Source: Serilophus lunatus
Lineage: Eukaryota; Chordata; Aves; Passeriformes; Eurylaimidae
NCBI GenBank assembly: GCA_013399895.1
Contig: VXBA01006154.1
Location: 184,984 to 248,983, forward strand
DNA: 64,000 nucleotides
Direction: 5' to 3'
Made by a program: the position numbers and the translations under genes
In this document: positions 48,887-60,903 of the stretch, piece by piece
Layout: every line of letters begins with the position of its first letter
How positions within the stretch are numbered: position 1 is the first letter of the stretch
Notes under the pieces: generated by a model
Databases searched by the model: none
Seen by the model: only the letters and a program-made list of their open reading frames with translations
Told to the model about the DNA's origin: nothing

Positions 48887-48891
48887 ACTTG
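48887..48891. repeat. Target-site duplication, left copy (ACTTG)
   Basis: ACTTG directly precedes the TG start of the LTR at 48892 and is repeated at 49338-49342 directly after its CA end. Confidence 0.85.
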
Positions 48892-49337
48892 TGTGCTGCT
48901 TTTGTCTGCTGTAGTTGGTTTTCCCAGTGGCTGGTACGCAGCTTTCTTTTGGATTTGCGCTGGACATAGTTTACAGTATAGTGATGTTTTTGTTTCTGGT
49001 AAGTAGCACTGACACAGAGTCAAGGACTTTTCTTCTTTTCATATTGGCATGCTGGCAAGGAAGTTGGGAGGTTGGAAGGAGACAGAACCAGGGCACGAGA
49101 CCCAAAGTGAGGAAAGGCATATCCTATACCATAGAACATCCTGTTCACTACAAAAAGTGTGGGAAAGAAGGAAGAAGAGGGGATGTTCAGAGTAATGATG
49201 TTTGTTCAACGAAATAATCATAATGCATGATAGGGTTCTGCTCTCCTTTTACCCTTTCAATTGTCTCCCTGATCCCACTGGTGAGGGAGTGAGCAGCTGC
49301 ATGGGGTTTGACTGCTGACTGGAGTTAAACCACGACA
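48892..49337 (+). mobile_element. ERV-L solo LTR, sense, with perfect 5-bp target duplication
   Basis: The element starts TGTGCTGCTTTTGTCTGC and ends GGAGTTAAACCACGACA, with inner landmarks GTGGCTGGTACGCAGC, CAAGGACTTTTC, ATACCATAGAACATCC and GGGAGTGAGCAGCTGCATGG in the order of an avian ERV-L LTR family. Identical ACTTG pentamers flank it, showing an intact insertion reduced to one LTR by homologous recombination. The frame at 48915-49217 is LTR sequence, not a gene. It may be related to the ERV internal region at 12960-16130, but nothing here proves they are the same family. Confidence 0.88.
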
Positions 49338-49342
49338 ACTTG
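49338..49342. repeat. Target-site duplication, right copy (ACTTG)
   Basis: Matches 48887-48891 exactly. Confidence 0.85.
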
Positions 49343-50415
49343 ATATTTGAACTTAATGGGAATTTTCTCCAATGACTTTAAGAATTCTTTTCATTCAGTA
49401 TATTTATAGTAGACCACCAAAGCCCTTCTTAGTTGAGTAATTAAAAAGAAAAGAAGAATGAAGGATGGAAAGACAAGGTTGTATATATTCTAATTGTGAA
49501 AATAAACATCTTTATTAAAAGGATGATTAACCTTTGGTGTAAATAATCAAAGTGGATTCTTTCTATCACCACAGCCTAGGTGACAGATTTTAACTACATG
49601 TTATTTTGAAATCGTCTGCATGTGGAAATTAATGAGAAAGCATTTATTTACTTCACTGTTGCCATTCTTACAGTGCCTGTTTGGAAAAGAAAATGTCCAA
49701 CTAAAGAAAACTTTAATGCATTGGACCTTTATATGTTTCCAAAATATAGTAAAATCCATTTCACAGCAGCACTCTTACAACAAAATAGGAGTGCTTTTCT
49801 GGAGAGTTACTGAGACAAGTTAGTGCCCTATCATTTCACATTCTAGTTAATTTCACATTTATTTTCCCATGCAGACAAGTCCTTAGTCAAACTCAGCTAT
49901 TTGTTTGTTTGTTTGTTTGTTTGTTTACTGTTTGGGCAACTGTGAGATTATTCCAGCCTGTGATAAACAGAATACAAGATAAATTGTTCTTTTTAACCTT
50001 GAGCTCCCTGAGTATAAGCAGTTCTTGGCAAATAAACGATTTTTCATTACAACTGATATTTTCCTGTCTTACTGTATTCCAACAGTATGCCTTGTTAACG
50101 CTGTTTCTGGAAACAGAGATTAAGTATCAAGCAAGGCATTATAAGGAAAATGCTGCTTTCTTAACATTATTTACACATTTATTAACAGGTGATTCTTTGA
50201 GTATTGACAACACTTTTTAGCCACATTCTTCATTACATTCTTCATGTGAGCTTTGGTGTATACTGATACTGCGGAGAAAGACATGTTGGAGGGCAGAGGT
50301 GTGCTTTCTTTTAGTTTTACTGCAGTCCCTCTGATATAGATGAGTCTGCTACTCTGACCCCTCTAGTCTGTGTTTTTGCATGATGTAGCTCAAGTTTTTA
50401 ACTAATTTGCTTTTC
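49343..50415. other. Unannotated AT-rich unique DNA
   Basis: No gene is seen. It holds a (TTTG)n array at 49900-49926 and a short direct repeat ACATTCTTCAT at about 50223 and 50235. Overlapping frames of 63-103 aa at 49620-50220 have no recognised domain. Confidence 0.5.
49900..49926. repeat. (TTTG)n microsatellite
   Basis: Nearly seven TTTG units, uninterrupted. Confidence 0.9.
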
Positions 50416-50421
50416 ACAGAA

Positions 50422-50802
50422 TCACAGAATTGCTAGGTTGGAAGAGACCTCCAAGATCATCAAGTCCAACCCTTGCCCTAACACCTCGACTAGACTAGAC
50501 CATGTCACCAAGCGCCACATCCAGCCTTTTTTAAACACATCCAGGGATGGTGACTCCATCACCTCCCTGGGCAGACTATTCCAATACTTTATCATTCTTT
50601 CTGTGAAAAACTTCTTTCTAATGTCTAACCTATACTTTCCTTGACGCAGCTTGAGACTGTGTCCTCTCATTCTGTCAGTTGCTGCCCGGTGGAAGAGACC
50701 AACCCCCACCTGACTACAACCTCCTTTCAGGAAGTTGTAGAGAGTGATAAGGTCACCTCTGAGTCTCCTTGTCTCCAGGCTAAACAACTCTAACTCCCTC
50801 AA
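50422..50802 (-). pseudogene. CR1 ORF2 C-terminus
   Basis: A 126-residue minus-strand frame carries the conserved CR1 C-terminal block: Leu-Phe-Ser-Leu-Glu-x-Arg-Arg-Leu-Arg-Gly-Asp, then His-Ser-Leu-Lys-Leu, then Phe-Phe-x-Glu-Arg-x-x-x-x-Trp-Asn-x-Leu-Pro. It is separated from the rest of the RT by the run of N and by a stop just upstream (near 50803). Confidence 0.88.
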
Positions 50803-50849
50803 TCATTCCTCATAGGGCTTGTGCTCCAAGCCCCCCACCAGCCTCGTTG

Positions 50850-51335
50850 NNNNNNNNNNNNNNNNNNNNNNNNNNNNNNNNNNNNNNNNNNNNNNNNNNN
50901 NNNNNNNNNNNNNNNNNNNNNNNNNNNNNNNNNNNNNNNNNNNNNNNNNNNNNNNNNNNNNNNNNNNNNNNNNNNNNNNNNNNNNNNNNNNNNNNNNNNN
51001 NNNNNNNNNNNNNNNNNNNNNNNNNNNNNNNNNNNNNNNNNNNNNNNNNNNNNNNNNNNNNNNNNNNNNNNNNNNNNNNNNNNNNNNNNNNNNNNNNNNN
51101 NNNNNNNNNNNNNNNNNNNNNNNNNNNNNNNNNNNNNNNNNNNNNNNNNNNNNNNNNNNNNNNNNNNNNNNNNNNNNNNNNNNNNNNNNNNNNNNNNNNN
51201 NNNNNNNNNNNNNNNNNNNNNNNNNNNNNNNNNNNNNNNNNNNNNNNNNNNNNNNNNNNNNNNNNNNNNNNNNNNNNNNNNNNNNNNNNNNNNNNNNNNN
51301 NNNNNNNNNNNNNNNNNNNNNNNNNNNNNNNNNNN
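50850..51335. other. Assembly gap, 486 N
   Basis: A run of N lies wholly inside the CR1. It falls where the RT catalytic FADD box and following segment should be, and its length is close to what an intact CR1 would need. Frames reported across it are meaningless. Confidence 0.99.
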
Positions 51336-52055
51336 GTTCACCATCACTCTCTGGGCCCGACCATCCAGCCAGTTCCTAACCCAGCAAAGAGTGCTCCTGT
51401 CCAAGCTGCATGCTGCCAGCTTCTCCAGGAGTATGTTGTGGGAAACAGTATCAAAGGCCTTGCTGAAGTCTAATTAGACAACATCCACAGCCAGGAGGGT
51501 CACCTGGTCATAAAAGGAGATCAGGTTGGTCAAACACAACCTACCCCTTGTAAACCCATGTTGGCTGGGTCCTATACCCTGGCCATCCTGTAAGTGCTGC
51601 GTGATGGCACTCAGTATGAACCTTTCCATTACCTTACCCGGTACTGAAGTCAGGCTAACTGGCCTGTAATTACCAGGATCCTCCTTCCTACCCTTTTTGT
51701 AAATAGGCGTCACATTGGCCAGCTTCCAGTCTTCCGGAACCTCACCAGTGAGCCACGACTGGTGATAAATGATGGCGTGCAGCTTTGCAATCTCATCCGC
51801 CAGCTCCTTCATCACCCTGGGATGGATCTCATCTGGTCCCATTGATTTATGAATAACCAAGTGTCCCAGCAGTTCCCTGACTGCCTCATCTTGGATAACA
51901 GGAGGACCATTCTGCTCCCTGACACCACCTACCAACCCTGGAGTACAGTTGTCCTGAGGACAATCTGCCTTCTCACTAAAGACTGAGGCAAAGAAGGCAT
52001 TAAGCACTTCTGCCTTCTCCTCATCTCTAGTTACTAAGTTTCCTGCTTCATCCAA
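51336..52055 (-). pseudogene. CR1 ORF2 reverse transcriptase, N-terminal half
   Basis: The minus-strand frame 52055-51474 shows the non-LTR RT fingers/palm order: Glu-Val-Leu-Asn-Ala-Phe-Phe-Ala-Ser-Val-Phe, then Gly-Pro-Asp-Glu-Ile-His-Pro, then Pro-Glu-Asp-Trp-Lys-x-Ala-x-Val-x-Pro-Ile-Tyr-Lys-Lys-Gly, then Asn-Tyr-Arg-Pro-Val-Ser-Leu-Thr-Ser. After a TAA near 51474 the Lys-Ala-Phe-Asp-Thr-Val block with the first palm aspartate (about 51450) and a Trp-Leu-x-Gly-Arg-x-Gln block follow, up to the gap. This is RT domains 0-3; the catalytic FADD is in the gap. Confidence 0.9.
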
Positions 52056-55000
52056 TATGGAACAAAGATCGGTCTTACCCTTCCTTTTACCATTAATGTA
52101 TTTGTAAAAACTTTTTTAATTATCCTTTACAATAGCTGCCAATTTAAGTTCGAGCTGAGTTTTGGCCTCCCTAATTTTTTTTCTGCATGCCCTAACAGCC
52201 TCCTTAAACACTTCCTGAGAAATCCTACCCTCCTTCAAAACATGATACATCCTCTTTTTATTTCTGAGTTCCTTCAAAACCTCACTGCCCATCCAGGCTG
52301 GACATTTGCCTCGTCAACTCCTCTTTCAGCACACTGGAACAGACTGTTCCTGTGCCCTCAAGATCTCTATTTTGAAGCATATCCATCTTTTGTTTGATGT
52401 AGCCAAGGATTCCATAGCTTTTAAACCAATACTTCTGAAATTCTGATTGGTTGTGAACAGTCATCTGCAATGAATCCTTTAAAATTTGTTGATTCTATCT
52501 TGTAACTGCAAAATGTATTCATATTCATATACCGAACTAGTAACTAATTTAACCCTCATAATTGATCTGATCACTTCTGTGTTTCATAAAAATCAGCTGC
52601 CTGAAGCCCTGTAGTTGTACAAAAATCTTGGGTTCTCAGTCTTTTTTCTTTGAAAATCTAATTAACACTATTCTTTTAAATAAGAAGATTATTTTCTGTG
52701 AGCAATTAACTGAAATTCAGTCTGCTTTAAACTTTTCAATATAGCAATGAATATTTATAAATTAAATAGAACTTCACCCTGGTAGGCAATCCCTTTAATC
52801 TTATTTGAAGCAGAGTGGGGTCCAAGTCTCACTGGATTAACATCATATTTTCTTTTGGCACATACACACAAAAAATAATTTCCTTGAAATGAAATATTTG
52901 GCCAACTGTTATCCAAACCTATGACAGTTCAAAGTCTGTTTCAGTAAAACTAAAGTGTATACATCCATATTATCTGTGGCTCCATGCTGTGATTCAACAA
53001 TATTCTCTCAAGCTCAAATGCACTTTTCTGCACCATTAGCACCTGCTGGCTTGCAAATATCAATCATGGAATAAAAGATACAGTAACTTTGGTCTTAAAA
53101 TGTAAGGGTAAAGATCTGCTATTGAGAAAAAAATAATAATTAAAAACAAAAATAGACATCCAGAAAGCAAAGAAATAAACTGGAATAGACTCGAAGAAAT
53201 ATTTTCAGTATTGAATTTCCTGTCTAATTTTTCTTTATCTCCTCCATGTGAAAAGTCATTATTATGAAATTGCTTTTGAAGTAAAATCTGGTTTACATTC
53301 TCAAAACAAATGCATATTGCAAACAATTTTCTAGTAATTTCTATATTATTACCACATATGCAAAATGCCTGAGAGCTTCTTTTAGTGCTGTGTTTTTTTA
53401 GCTTTTTCTCTCACTAACTCTTTCATTTGATTTGTGCTTCAAGAAATTTCTTGACTAATTTTACTGCCTGTTTTTGGTATGTTTTCTAGACAAAGTCCTT
53501 TTGTAATCCTTCGGCTCTGTGTTTCTCACTTGTCTATTCCTCGAGATTTCCTTTTGCTTTTAATTCTGCAGTCTTTGTTTTGTGTTTTCACTGGGGGTAA
53601 AGGCATCCTTGTGGAAAATGTGCTGTTTTTTAATGAACTCTGTTTTGCAGGTGATTTGACAGTAGCTGTCTGTCAAGAAGATAGGTGGGCTGCAGCTCAA
53701 TTGTCTAATGTAAAAAGAAAAAAAGTAGAATCCAGATAGTTAGTATCATATCATAGCTACATTTTGTGTAAGGGGAGATTTTGATGCAAAGGACTTTCCA
53801 AGAGTAACACAGTCCAAAAAAAAGGTATTCATTTATCTCTGTGAGAAGGGGTTGCTTTAGGTGATGCGTGTTCCCAATGGATTTGCACATATTCTGTAGG
53901 TCTGATGCACACAGAATATGTCAGACTTGGTGCACAATCTGACATCGTTTCAGAGCTACAGCAGAAGTTATCTTACAACCAGTTTAAAATTGAAGAAATC
54001 TCAAATGGATAATGAGATGATAGAGCCTTTGCCAAAACCTTGCAAACTCAGACCACATGGGGGAGAATACTGCACAGAAATATAGCTGATGGAAATTACA
54101 TATCTTTTCAAAATAGTCATCATCATCATGTTTATTTTGCACCTTTTTTAAACTGTGTTCTTTCTTTCATCCTTGTTGCTGAGTAATAACTATGGCTCAC
54201 CCACAGACCACTTGAAAAGACTTCTGGCACAAAGGTCATTGAGCTCCAGGATCTTTAAATGTAGCATTTCAGGTTTCAGAGACTGGATTTTGTTAATAAA
54301 ATTAAAAATAATTGTGAAAAAAACTAACCAGTGTTGCTAGCTGCAGTAGGTGGTTTGTGGACTGTATCTTGACACATACTGTTGCCAAAAGCATAACTGA
54401 CATTATATCCATACTATGTCACCTAAACCTAAACTGAATTTCAGAGGAAAAAGTTGTGCATTTTATTTTTCTTATCTCACAGTTATCTGGAGTGGAAGTG
54501 TAAAGCTTTTCATAATTTAAAAAATGTTTTAAAAAATTAGAAGCAGACTAATATGTGTTATTCCCCCAAGCCACCATAAACTTGCTCTGCTATCCTCTTG
54601 GTCTAGGGTAGTTTTATTTGCAGTCCTATTGAAGAGGGGAGTAAGAATTATGATTCAGTCTTCCTAATATCCAAAGATTTCAGAATTTCACTTGTAACGA
54701 GCAAATGACATGAACCAATAGTTAGAGTACTCTCAAAGACTCTCAAAGAGATGTCGAGAAAAAGCTTCCTTTAGGAAAGTTTAACTCTCCATTTTGAGCT
54801 AAGACAGTTCTTATTGAGTACGAAGTGATAATTTCTGGATTGAGCAAGAATGAGTGCATACATTCTTCTTCAAGATAAAAAGTAGCGAATAGAAAATGGT
54901 CATAATCTGCTGAAGTTACTTCTAATTTAGCATGATCATAATCAAGCTTTTTGATTCTAGCCTTAAAATCGTTGCATTCCTAAGAAAGCAAATACCCTGT

Positions 55001-56389
55001 TAATCAACTCTCCTGTTACATGTCCTGACAAAGCAATACTCTATGTATCATCCTATTTCCTTTATCCCATACATTCACATGTACTTGTAAAACGTAAAAA
55101 CTAGGTAAATTGACAATAACTTCCACTACTAATTCCAATTTTTTCTACATGCCCACACACTACAATTGTCCTGTTCAAATATTTTCTGTCCTTTTCAAGG
55201 ACAAAGAGGATAAATGTTATTTTTTAGTATCTTTTAATGCAATACTTTTGTTACTGAATTGCTTCAAATTGATTGCATTGAAAAAATCCCTCGGGATCTG
55301 CATATTTTCACCTTTAATCCAAGACTGTTGTTATCTTCAGCAGTCCTTGTCCAATTCTAGTCACAATTCTGACAAGACTATTACTTTGACTGATGTTTGA
55401 TTTTGATGGCAACCCAGCATGTCATTTTATTACCAAAAATCTGCACATTGTATTTCCTACCATTTCTCTAGTGATGTTCACTAACATATTTCAGATGCCA
55501 CAGTGCTTTAAAACTTCCCAGAGGGATGACTGTCCTTATTTTCAAAGTAAAAAAGAATTCAATATGGAATAACTGTGTTAGCTGAACAGATTTCATTCTC
55601 TATTTTTTTCCTATGAAGTAAAACAAACAAATGTATCATTTAAAGATGATTCTGAGAATTTCATAATTGTGCCACTTAGATACTAGAGAAATAATTCATC
55701 ATTATTCTGCTTGCAGTTGCCAAGGTGTTTTTGTAAATTTTATTTATGAAGTCTATTTAAATTTTAATTGTTGGTCCATGACTAGAACAAAATACGTAAG
55801 TTCATCTTTTATCAACATAATTATAAAAAATTGTGATGTTCTGCTGATAGCTAATTATAGTACCCATTGCATTAAGAGTGCACTTCATAATTAAGAATGG
55901 TTTCTTAATATTAATAGTTCTCTGAAATTGTATTTAAATTAGAAGCATTAATGTTGTTATGATGCTCTATCAGAAAACTATCATAAACTTTGTGTTTAAA
56001 AACTTAAAATATGTTTTTCCTCTTCATTTACTTTGCTGTAAGTATGCCTCTAAGCATCCTGAGAAAAAGATCAGAAGGAAATAAGAGTGTATCACACACA
56101 GAACAGAAAAATCAAAAAAATCTGAATCCAATTTGTACATGATCAAAAAGTCATACAACAGCAAGCAGCCTAGGACAAAAAGACTGTATCTTGTTCTGTC
56201 TATACAGAATCTGACCCTAATTTGGGAATATTCTATAAAATATAATCTTGACAATCTTTTCAGGAAATAATAAGCGAAAACAGATAGTGTTATTTCAGAA
56301 TAGCATTTTCATGTGTCTTATGATTTTCCATTCTTAAGCATTTCTACATTATGTTGATATTTAAATGCTATTTCTTTTTTCTTTTTAAG

Positions 56390-56503
56390 GGAGAACTAAT
56401 GGCCGATTTATACATCTATGGTCCTTTGATTTTGCAGTGGCCTCAAGGAAGTTATACTGGAAAGCACTGGTTTAGGGTTCCTGTCAGTGGAATTCAAAGA
56501 AAG
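56390..56503 (+). other. Exon-like interval 1 (speculative)
   Basis: A strong polypyrimidine tract (TTTCTTTTTTCTTTTTAAG) precedes 56390, and a consensus-like donor AAAG/GTAACT follows 56503. The 114 bp are open in one frame only (38 codons, phase 0-0), containing Tyr-Ile-Tyr-Gly-Pro and Trp-Pro-Gln-Gly blocks. I do not recognise the peptide. It could be an exon of an unknown gene or lncRNA, or coincidence. Confidence 0.2.
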
Positions 56504-56908
56504 GTAACTCCAGTAGATAGTGTGAGGATGTGAGTCCTATAAGGAAGATTTTCAATACAGGAAGAAGAGTTGAAACCTCAGGTACGCTCCCCAGTTACAA
56601 TCCCTCTAGTTCTGCAGATCACTCCCTTGTTAAAAGGAGAATTTTAAACTCCAGGAGGTTATGCATGAAAGATGTACATGGTCTAACAGTTCTTAATTAA
56701 ATTTTCCATTAGTATTACAGTCAGTAATGACCAGGAAGTACAGTAGGAGCAGGAAAACTCTATTACTCAGACTGGCTACTTGAAGTGCCTAATATAGAAT
56801 GTATGCATCATTAACCTTTCTTCAGCTATTTAGGTTTTCATCTACTTCAAATTTTTTATTTTAGGAATCAATTGCATATGCTTATAATTTTTTTTTAACT
56901 TCAAACAG

Positions 56909-56968
56909 CTACCCCTTCCAGCTTTCCGCAGAACCATGCATTTTCCCCTTGATATTATTTTTCTACAG
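56909..56968 (+). other. Exon-like interval 2 (speculative)
   Basis: An acceptor (TTTTTTTTAACTTCAAACAG) and a perfect donor (CTACAG/GTAAGT) bound a 60-bp interval open in phase 0-0, compatible with interval 1 across a 405-bp intron. The peptide is unrecognised. Confidence 0.2.
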
Positions 56969-57322
56969 GTAAGTAAAAAAGAAATCAATTCTCATTTTAG
57001 TAGAGCATTGGTTGTTTTATATTTGAACTCAAGTAACAGCACAAAAAATAATCACTTTGGTGTGGAATCATTGTGTCAATTCAAACTGATATTTTTCTAA
57101 TTTACAAATTCTATTCTCTCTGCTAATGCCTTTGATATGCTAGCAGATACACTTCTGCCTGAGAAGCATAGTTAGAGGTACAGGCTAGACTTCTATTACT
57201 CTTGGGCATAGATCCAAAAAGTAGCATAAGCTTTGTCTTCGCTAGTGCTTTTTCAACCATTTGCAGTTCTGTAGTGCAGCATCTTTTGTGGATATCATAA
57301 GTCTTCTCACCCTTGAGTAAGT

Positions 57323-57560
57323 GAATCACAGAATCATAGATTTGCTGAGATTGGAAGGCACCTCTGGAGGTCATCTGGTAAAACATCCTGCTTACAGGTT
57401 AGGTTACAGTTAGGTTTTGAATAACAATCTATTCCAGTGTTAAACTGCCCTCACTGTATTTTCTGTCAGAATTTCCTGCCTTTGTGTTTGAATATATTCA
57501 TCACGTCATGAGATACTACTGAAAAGAGTCTGGCTTCATATCCTTTACTAAATATTCTTT
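57323..57560 (-). mobile_element. CR1 LINE 3' fragment, antisense, old
   Basis: The plus strand opens AATCACAGAATCATAGATTTG, the octamer-bearing CR1 terminus. It continues GGAAGGCACCTCTGGAGGTC, then CTGCCCTCACTGTATTTTC and ACTGAAAAGAGTCTGGCTTC, in CR1 3' order but with deletions. It belongs to a different subfamily from the copy at 58426. Confidence 0.8.
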
Positions 57561-58425
57561 GCAAATTACATAGTGATATTCTGATAAAATTATGATGGCT
57601 AGAAGTCAAGAGTCCAGACTAGGTAAGATACCTTTATAATTGTTTTGTTTCTGTTCTTTTCCTAAATACCTCTGTATGTTCTGACATCTGTCAGAGATGA
57701 AAGATTGAGGAAAAAAAGCTCTGTTGAATGACAATTCTTTTACAACTCTATATGTAAGCTACTCTGAGAAATAAAAATACTGCAATGTTAGAGACAAAAG
57801 CTCAGTCCATTGAAGTAAAATGACTGGTTTCTAGTTATGCATTACAGAGACCAAGTTTTCTGTCTTCATAGAAAAAGTGAGTGTGGTCTGATATTCCTAG
57901 GGAATTAAAGGTATATACTGGATTCAGTATTTTATATCAAAAATCAGTGAGACTTACCTAAGTCATTTAATTTTATTTATCTATTTGACACTTAATTTTT
58001 GATTAGTATGATGGATTTGTTCACTGTATTCAATATCTGTAGTAGTAGTAGTGAGAATGAATACAAAAATTGTTAAGTTTGAGAAAAGCAATTGCAAAAT
58101 TCTGCCTGAACCTGTTGAGTTTACAGTATTAGTCCTGAAGAGTCATGGATACAGTGTTTTTTACATGGATAACATAGTTGGAAGGAGAGAGAGAAAAAAA
58201 CCCTGAATCTGTCAAATTTATTTTTTAGAATGTATTTTACCCTGAGCAGTATAACTTTTCCATGAAATGGAAATAAGCAACAATGTTTAAGTATGAATTA
58301 ACTATAAACAATACATCAAAACTGTTTCTGTCAAATGCCAGATGGAGATTGAATCAGATTAATATGTAGTACAGTCATTTTACCTAGATCTAATTGTTCA
58401 CTTTACAGTCTCAATGCTGGGATAA
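57561..58425. other. Unannotated AT-rich DNA between two CR1 tails
   Basis: Nothing recognisable beyond a possible faint continuation of the CR1 at 57323 up to about 57620 and a short (TAG)n near 58040. Confidence 0.45.
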
Positions 58426-58952
58426 AATCATAGAATAGCCTGTGTTGGAAGAGACATTAAAAATCACCTAGTTCTAGGTCACTGTAATGGGCAGGGACAC
58501 TTTTCACTAGACCACTCGCTTAGAGCTCCATCCATCCTGACCTTGAACAATTCCAGGGATGGGGCATTCACACTCCCTCTGGGCAACATGTTCTAGTGTC
58601 TCACCGCCCTCATAGCAAGGAAGTTCCTCTTAATATCTAATCTGAACCTACCCTTTTTTGATCTAATGCCATGCCTCCTTGTCCTATTACTACACACTCT
58701 TGTAAAAATTCCTTCTCTAGCTTTCTTATGGGCTCCCTTCACAATTAGGTCACACCAAAGCCTTTTCTTTTCCAGGTTAACAAACCTAATTCATTTCCAC
58801 ATATAAGATGGCTCCATCCCTCTTATCATCTTGATGACCCCCTTCTGAATTCGCTACAAAATCCATGTCTTTTTTGTGCTGAGGACTCCAGAGCTGGACA
58901 CAGTACTCCAGGTAGGATCTCACCAAAGAGCAGTAGAGCAGAAAACACTTTC
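58426..58952 (-). mobile_element. CR1 LINE 3' region, antisense
   Basis: The plus strand begins AATCATAGAATAGCCTGTG and includes GGGCAGGGACACTTTTCAC, TTCCAGGGATGGGGCATTC, CTCCTTGTCCTATTACTAC and CCAGAGCTGGACACAGTACT, the standard landmarks of a CR1 3' UTR and ORF2 end read in antisense. It is about 525 bp, 5'-truncated and diverged, with no open frame. Confidence 0.92.
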
Positions 58953-60865
58953 CATTTCAGGGAAGATATTGTTATAAGCCTTAATTATGTACGTATATGA
59001 AAAACTAACTTAATGTGGGAAGAGCCATTCATGTTGACCAAGCCGATGAATAGATGTCTGTAACAACATGCCTAAGTAAAGAAAACATGGAAGCAAATCA
59101 TGCCAATAGTGACATGGCTCTACTTGAATTTAATGAATATACACTGTGTGACTCCTTTCATAAACGTCTCTGACTTCATAGTTTTGTAGGAATAAGTATG
59201 TGCCTAATAAGGAAATATTTTTTCCTACATATGTATTTTACCATGCTTTACTCTGGTCTATTTTGCTGAATGTAATAAAACTGCCAGTATAATTACCTCA
59301 ATAAAATTTTCCACTCAGCGATTTGTCTACCAATACAATAAAGCAATCAGCTGTACGTCTTTTTCCATTTAACTGCAAGCCTAGAAAGGTGAGTGATTTT
59401 TTTGGCCCTTCTTATAAATTTGTGCATTACAATGTGTATTTCAGCATTATTAAGAGATTATTGCTACTTCTTGCATCAGTGTAATTTTTACAATCAGATT
59501 TTCTGACTCACTGAATAATTTGTGGTTTTCCTAGCAAGACTTTTATAATTATTCTCTGACTTTAGCAACATTTTTGCAAATCCACATGTACTTTTCAATT
59601 GCAAAGCCATATTCTGGAATTTATAATCTATTTTTAAAGTGACTTCTTTTGTCCAGTATTAGTTGCCATTTTATCGTTGTTCTGTCTGCTAAATGTTTAT
59701 TTCAGGCATATTGCAAATGCAGTTGTAGCTTTGGTGAAATGCTGTGTTATTTTTCCAGCTAAAGTGGTCTAATGGCCTCTGGTTACAGCTTTTTTCACCT
59801 CAGGCTGTTTTATGCTGAATATGTATGCTAAGAATACACCTCTCGTTTGTAATCTGTATAATACATTTAAAGTATTATATGTCCTTCCTGCTTCAAGAGC
59901 TAAAATAATCTAGGTAGTTTGCCTTGAAGTATGTTGGTTTGCCTCCAAGAAGATAACATGCACATTTACTGTGAAAGTTCCTGAGACATTTGAAGTGGTT
60001 ACTGTTATCCAATGTCCTTGTCCTTCATGATTAAATTCTGAAAGTCACATTTGTTTCATTTTTTCTGATGAAAAGTGTTATCAGCAAAATGAGATTGGTA
60101 CACAACTTAAACAACTCTTTCTAGTACCCCTACAGGGATGTGATGGATGTCATTATGCAGATCTGAAATGTGCATTCGCTGCATTTTTTCCTGATGCTCC
60201 CACAGACTGTTATTAATAGAAAAATGTACTTTATAAATCCTACCGGGTTCCCAATTGCTAGGTAAAATCTAAGCTGTTTGAATTAATAACTCCAGTACTT
60301 TTTAATTAAGACATTTAATCCTTCTCTGTCAATAAGTTATTTTCTTATGCATATTTCTTTTGTTGTATCACTTTATTTAGCATTTTGTTATTTTTTTCTC
60401 CTTTTCCTTATGATTTTTATTGGGCTGAGGAATATTCCAGTTATGTTAATGTATTTTTCCATTTCTGTTTTAGTTGCTGTCAGTAAAATCAACTGCTTCA
60501 ATATGTTATATGTGTATAAAATTGAATGAATATTAAAGTAATATCTTCTTTGCAGCAAAAGTTAGGAGCCAATTACTGTCATTTTCTTAAGCACAAATGT
60601 CAGATTTGTTGAGGTTGGTGTGATCTTGTTACTTCCTAATAATAAGTGAATTATTTTAAAGTGGCATGTAGATAAACAGTTAACTATGGTGACCTTATTC
60701 ATTACTAGAAGTAGTGATCTCATAGTAATCTCATGAAGAGTCACCTTGACTTCACCAAGACTTCATATGTTATAAGCTAAGTAGGCTTAAAAGCATCATC
60801 ATTTGCAGGCACACTGGAGCTAAAACAGCAACTTTCTTTACCAGTCTGAAAAGAGAGAGCTGCTG
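58953..60865. other. Unannotated AT-rich unique DNA
   Basis: No gene or repeat is recognised, apart from one exon-like interval at 59319-59388. Frames of 60 aa are chance. Confidence 0.45.
59319..59388 (+). other. Exon-like interval 3 (speculative)
   Basis: An acceptor (AATTTTCCACTCAG) and a good donor (AGAAAG/GTGAGT) bound 70 bp. Joined in frame to interval 2, it would add 17 codons and then reach a TAA; another frame is fully open. It is consistent with a short transcript, coding or not, but also with chance. Confidence 0.18.
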
Positions 60866-60867
60866 TG

Positions 60868-60903
60868 TGGTACTTAGTGGCTGGCTGTGGTTAAACCACT
60901 GAA
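60868..60903 (+). mobile_element. ERV-L LTR 3' tip
   Basis: CTGCTGTGTGGTACTTAGTG followed by GCTGGCTGTGGTTAAACCAC matches the last 40 bp or so of the LTR at 48892-49337 (GCAGCTGCATGGGG...GAGTTAAACCACGACA). The remainder of the LTR is absent. Confidence 0.6.

Larger units (their letters stand above)
50416..52400 (-). mobile_element. CR1 LINE, longest copy in the window, antisense
   Basis: The element runs right to left. Its 3' terminus is at 50416-50435, where the plus strand reads CACAGAATCACAGAATTGCT, the reverse complement of doubled ATTCTGTG octamers. ORF2 RT coding sequence is visible on both sides of an assembly gap (50850-51335). Upstream similarity, including the linker between endonuclease and RT, fades at about 52400, so the endonuclease domain is missing and the copy is 5'-truncated. 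It is better preserved than the other CR1 pieces here, but frameshifts and stops are present. Confidence 0.93.
52401..57322. other. Unannotated AT-rich unique DNA
   Basis: No recognised gene or repeat, apart from two exon-like intervals near the right end, listed separately. A short direct repeat ACTCTCAAAG occurs twice near 54730. Confidence 0.45.

Noticed and set aside
50799..51477. Frames of 186-218 codons spanning the gap
   Set aside because: They consist mostly of undetermined residues from the run of N.
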